DNA of 64,000 bases from NCBI GenBank assembly GCA_004321915.1, contig SCQE01000019.1, positions 1 to 64,000 on the forward strand, read 5' to 3'. The DNA comes from Nitrospirota bacterium (GTDB lineage Bacteria > Nitrospirota > Thermodesulfovibrionia > Thermodesulfovibrionales > Dissulfurispiraceae). The translations under genes and the position numbers were made by a program. Positions 62,975-64,000 of the stretch are shown here, piece by piece (the first letter of the stretch is position 1; each line of letters starts with the position of its first letter). The notes beneath the pieces were generated by a model that ran no database searches, was not told where the DNA came from, and worked only from the letters and a program-made list of their open reading frames with translations.

Positions 62975-64000
62975 ATGATAGACACCCATTGCCATCTTGA
63001 AATGAGCCAGTTCGAAGCCGACAGGGCGGCCGTAATAAAAAACGCCTTTGATTCGGGGCTTGAAGCCGTCATCACCATCGGTTCCGATTTTAAAGGCTGC
63101 GAAGGCGCATTCAGCCTTGCCGGGGACCATGCGGACATTTACGCTGCGGTGGGCCTGCACCCCCACGACGCAAAGGATTTTAACGACAGCGTTCTTTCAA
63201 AGTTCAAATCGTGGGTGCAAAGCAAAAAGGTCGTTGCGATAGGCGAAATCGGTCTCGACTACCACTATGACCACTCGCCCCGCCAAATTCAGCAGGAAGT
63301 TTTTGCAAAACAGTTGGCGTATGCTAACGAATGCGGGCTTCCGGTGATAATACACAGCAGGGAAGCCAAAGCGGACACAATGAAATTACTTGAGGAGTCA
63401 GGGGTCCGGAACGGTGTGCTGCACTGTTTTTCAGGAGACATGGACATGGCCGAAAAAGCCATGGCCCTCGGCTTCCATATCTCGATCGCAGGTCCGGTCA
63501 CTTTTAAAAAGGCCCAGACGTTGAGGGAGGTTGCCGCTGCCGTGCCTGACGATTATCTTTTAATAGAGACCGACGCCCCGTACCTTGCTCCGGAACCGTT
63601 GAGGGGCAAACGCAACGAGCCTGCGTTTATAGTCCACACTGCAAGGTTTATCGCGCAACTCAGGGGCGTTACCTTCGAAGACATCGACCGTATTACGACA
63701 ATAAACACCAAACGGTTGTTCGGGATCGGCGTTGTCCCGTCACAAGGGGAAATTGCATATAAAATAAGGAACAGCCTCTATCTTAATGTGACGAACAGGT
63801 GTACGAGCAGATGTACATTTTGCGTAAAGTTTCAGGGCGATTTTGTAAAAGGCCACAATCTCAGGCTTCAGGCGGAGCCTTCCGAAGAAGAGCTTAAAAG
63901 CGCGATCGGAGACCCCTTGGTTTACGACGAAGTGGTTTTTTGCGGATATGGAGAGCCGCTGCTCCGGCCCGATACCGTAAAAGCGGTCGCCGCTTGGGTA
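62975..64000 (+). CDS. TatD nuclease fused to a radical SAM domain, partial
   Basis: 342 codons with no stop before the window end. Residues 1-255 are a TatD-family metal-dependent DNase: IDTHCHLEMSQFEADR, AVGLHPHDAK, AIGEIGLDYHYD, VIIHSREAK, CFSGD, LIETDAPYLAPEPLRGKRNEP. After a linker (GEIAYKIRNSLYLNVTNR) a radical SAM core begins with CTSRCTFC (CX3CX2C) and FCGYGEPLL. TatD-associated radical SAM proteins are known, as separate genes or as fusions. The ATG at 62975 has only a weak upstream site. The function of the pair is unknown. The 230 bases before it hold no gene. Confidence 0.9.
   Translation, partial: MIDTHCHLEMSQFEADRAAVIKNAFDSGLEAVITIGSDFKGCEGAFSLAGDHADIYAAVGLHPHDAKDFNDSVLSKFKSWVQSKKVVAIGEIGLDYHYDHSPRQIQQEVFAKQLAYANECGLPVIIHSREAKADTMKLLEESGVRNGVLHCFSGDMDMAEKAMALGFHISIAGPVTFKKAQTLREVAAAVPDDYLLIETDAPYLAPEPLRGKRNEPAFIVHTARFIAQLRGVTFEDIDRITTINTKRLFGIGVVPSQGEIAYKIRNSLYLNVTNRCTSRCTFCVKFQGDFVKGHNLRLQAEPSEEELKSAIGDPLVYDEVVFCGYGEPLLRPDTVKAVAAWV

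Noticed and set aside
1-64000. CRISPR array
   Set aside because: No regularly spaced direct repeats of 20-40 bases were seen anywhere in the window.

Overview
The window reads as chromosome of an anaerobic, sulfite- or sulfate-respiring bacterium. A dsrA-dsrB-dsrD operon, four multiheme c-type cytochrome or NrfD-type redox genes in one operon, an octaheme cytochrome, LarB, class I PurE, sigma-54 control and transport and relay genes for reduced sulfur all fit this. Nitrospirota (Thermodesulfovibrionia-like) is my best guess and Desulfobacterota the main alternative. That placement is inference from gene content, since no rRNA is present.

Layout. 1-1370: sulfur locus A, a two-domain periplasmic rhodanese and the start of a YeiH-type exporter on the minus strand, behind a sigma-54 promoter. 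1392-12278: an AT-richer defence island. It is a type III restriction-modification operon (mod, res) with a membrane protein, a PHP-domain SMC-like ATPase (TrlF type) and an AlbA_2/Schlafen-type ATPase placed around and between them. Short diverged copies of the first 8 and last 12 codons of mod lie outside the first and third of these genes, as if a three-gene cassette replaced an older mod. 12331-17244: glycosyltransferase, two radical SAM enzymes and a FAD oxidoreductase. 17277-19962: sulfur locus B (YeeE/TsuA-like transporter, TusA, two small membrane proteins, Usp). 20135-21844: a GT39-like membrane glycosyltransferase. 21857-22644: sulfur locus C, a three-gene DsrE / short DsrH / DsrE set. 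22916-25905: membrane histidine kinase and NtrC-type sigma-54 activator.

25902-34055: malQ, a toxin-antitoxin pair with its operator, an XRE regulator, lipoproteins including FlgO- and FliL-like ones, an octaheme cytochrome, mtgA. 34137-38982: EndoQ-type endonuclease and Smc. 39146-41730: dsrABD. 41821-45337: GH13 enzyme, gpsA, larB, an FmdB-type zinc ribbon. 45527-50860: a minus-strand operon htpX-purE-zinc ribbon-P-type ATPase-purC behind a yybP-ykoY-type (Mn2+) riboswitch. 51145-56035: hemL and a quinone-linked redox operon (11-heme and 4-heme cytochromes, Fe-S protein, NrfD). 56092-58701: class IV aminotransferase, yraN, a toprim protein, a secreted EF-hand-like protein. 58836-62612: MoxR-DUF58-transglutaminase operon. 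62587-62742: tRNA-Cys and tRNA-Gly. 62975-64000: a TatD-radical SAM fusion running off the end.

The most notable system is a probable sigma-54 sulfur regulon. The three reduced-sulfur loci A, B and C each have a -24/-12 promoter, and 40-85 bp upstream of each sits a 16-bp dyad of form TGTCC-N6-GGACA. The only sigma-54 activator in the window lies next to locus C and carries GAFTCA where GAFTGA is expected. The second notable structure is the mod cassette-replacement footprint in the defence island.
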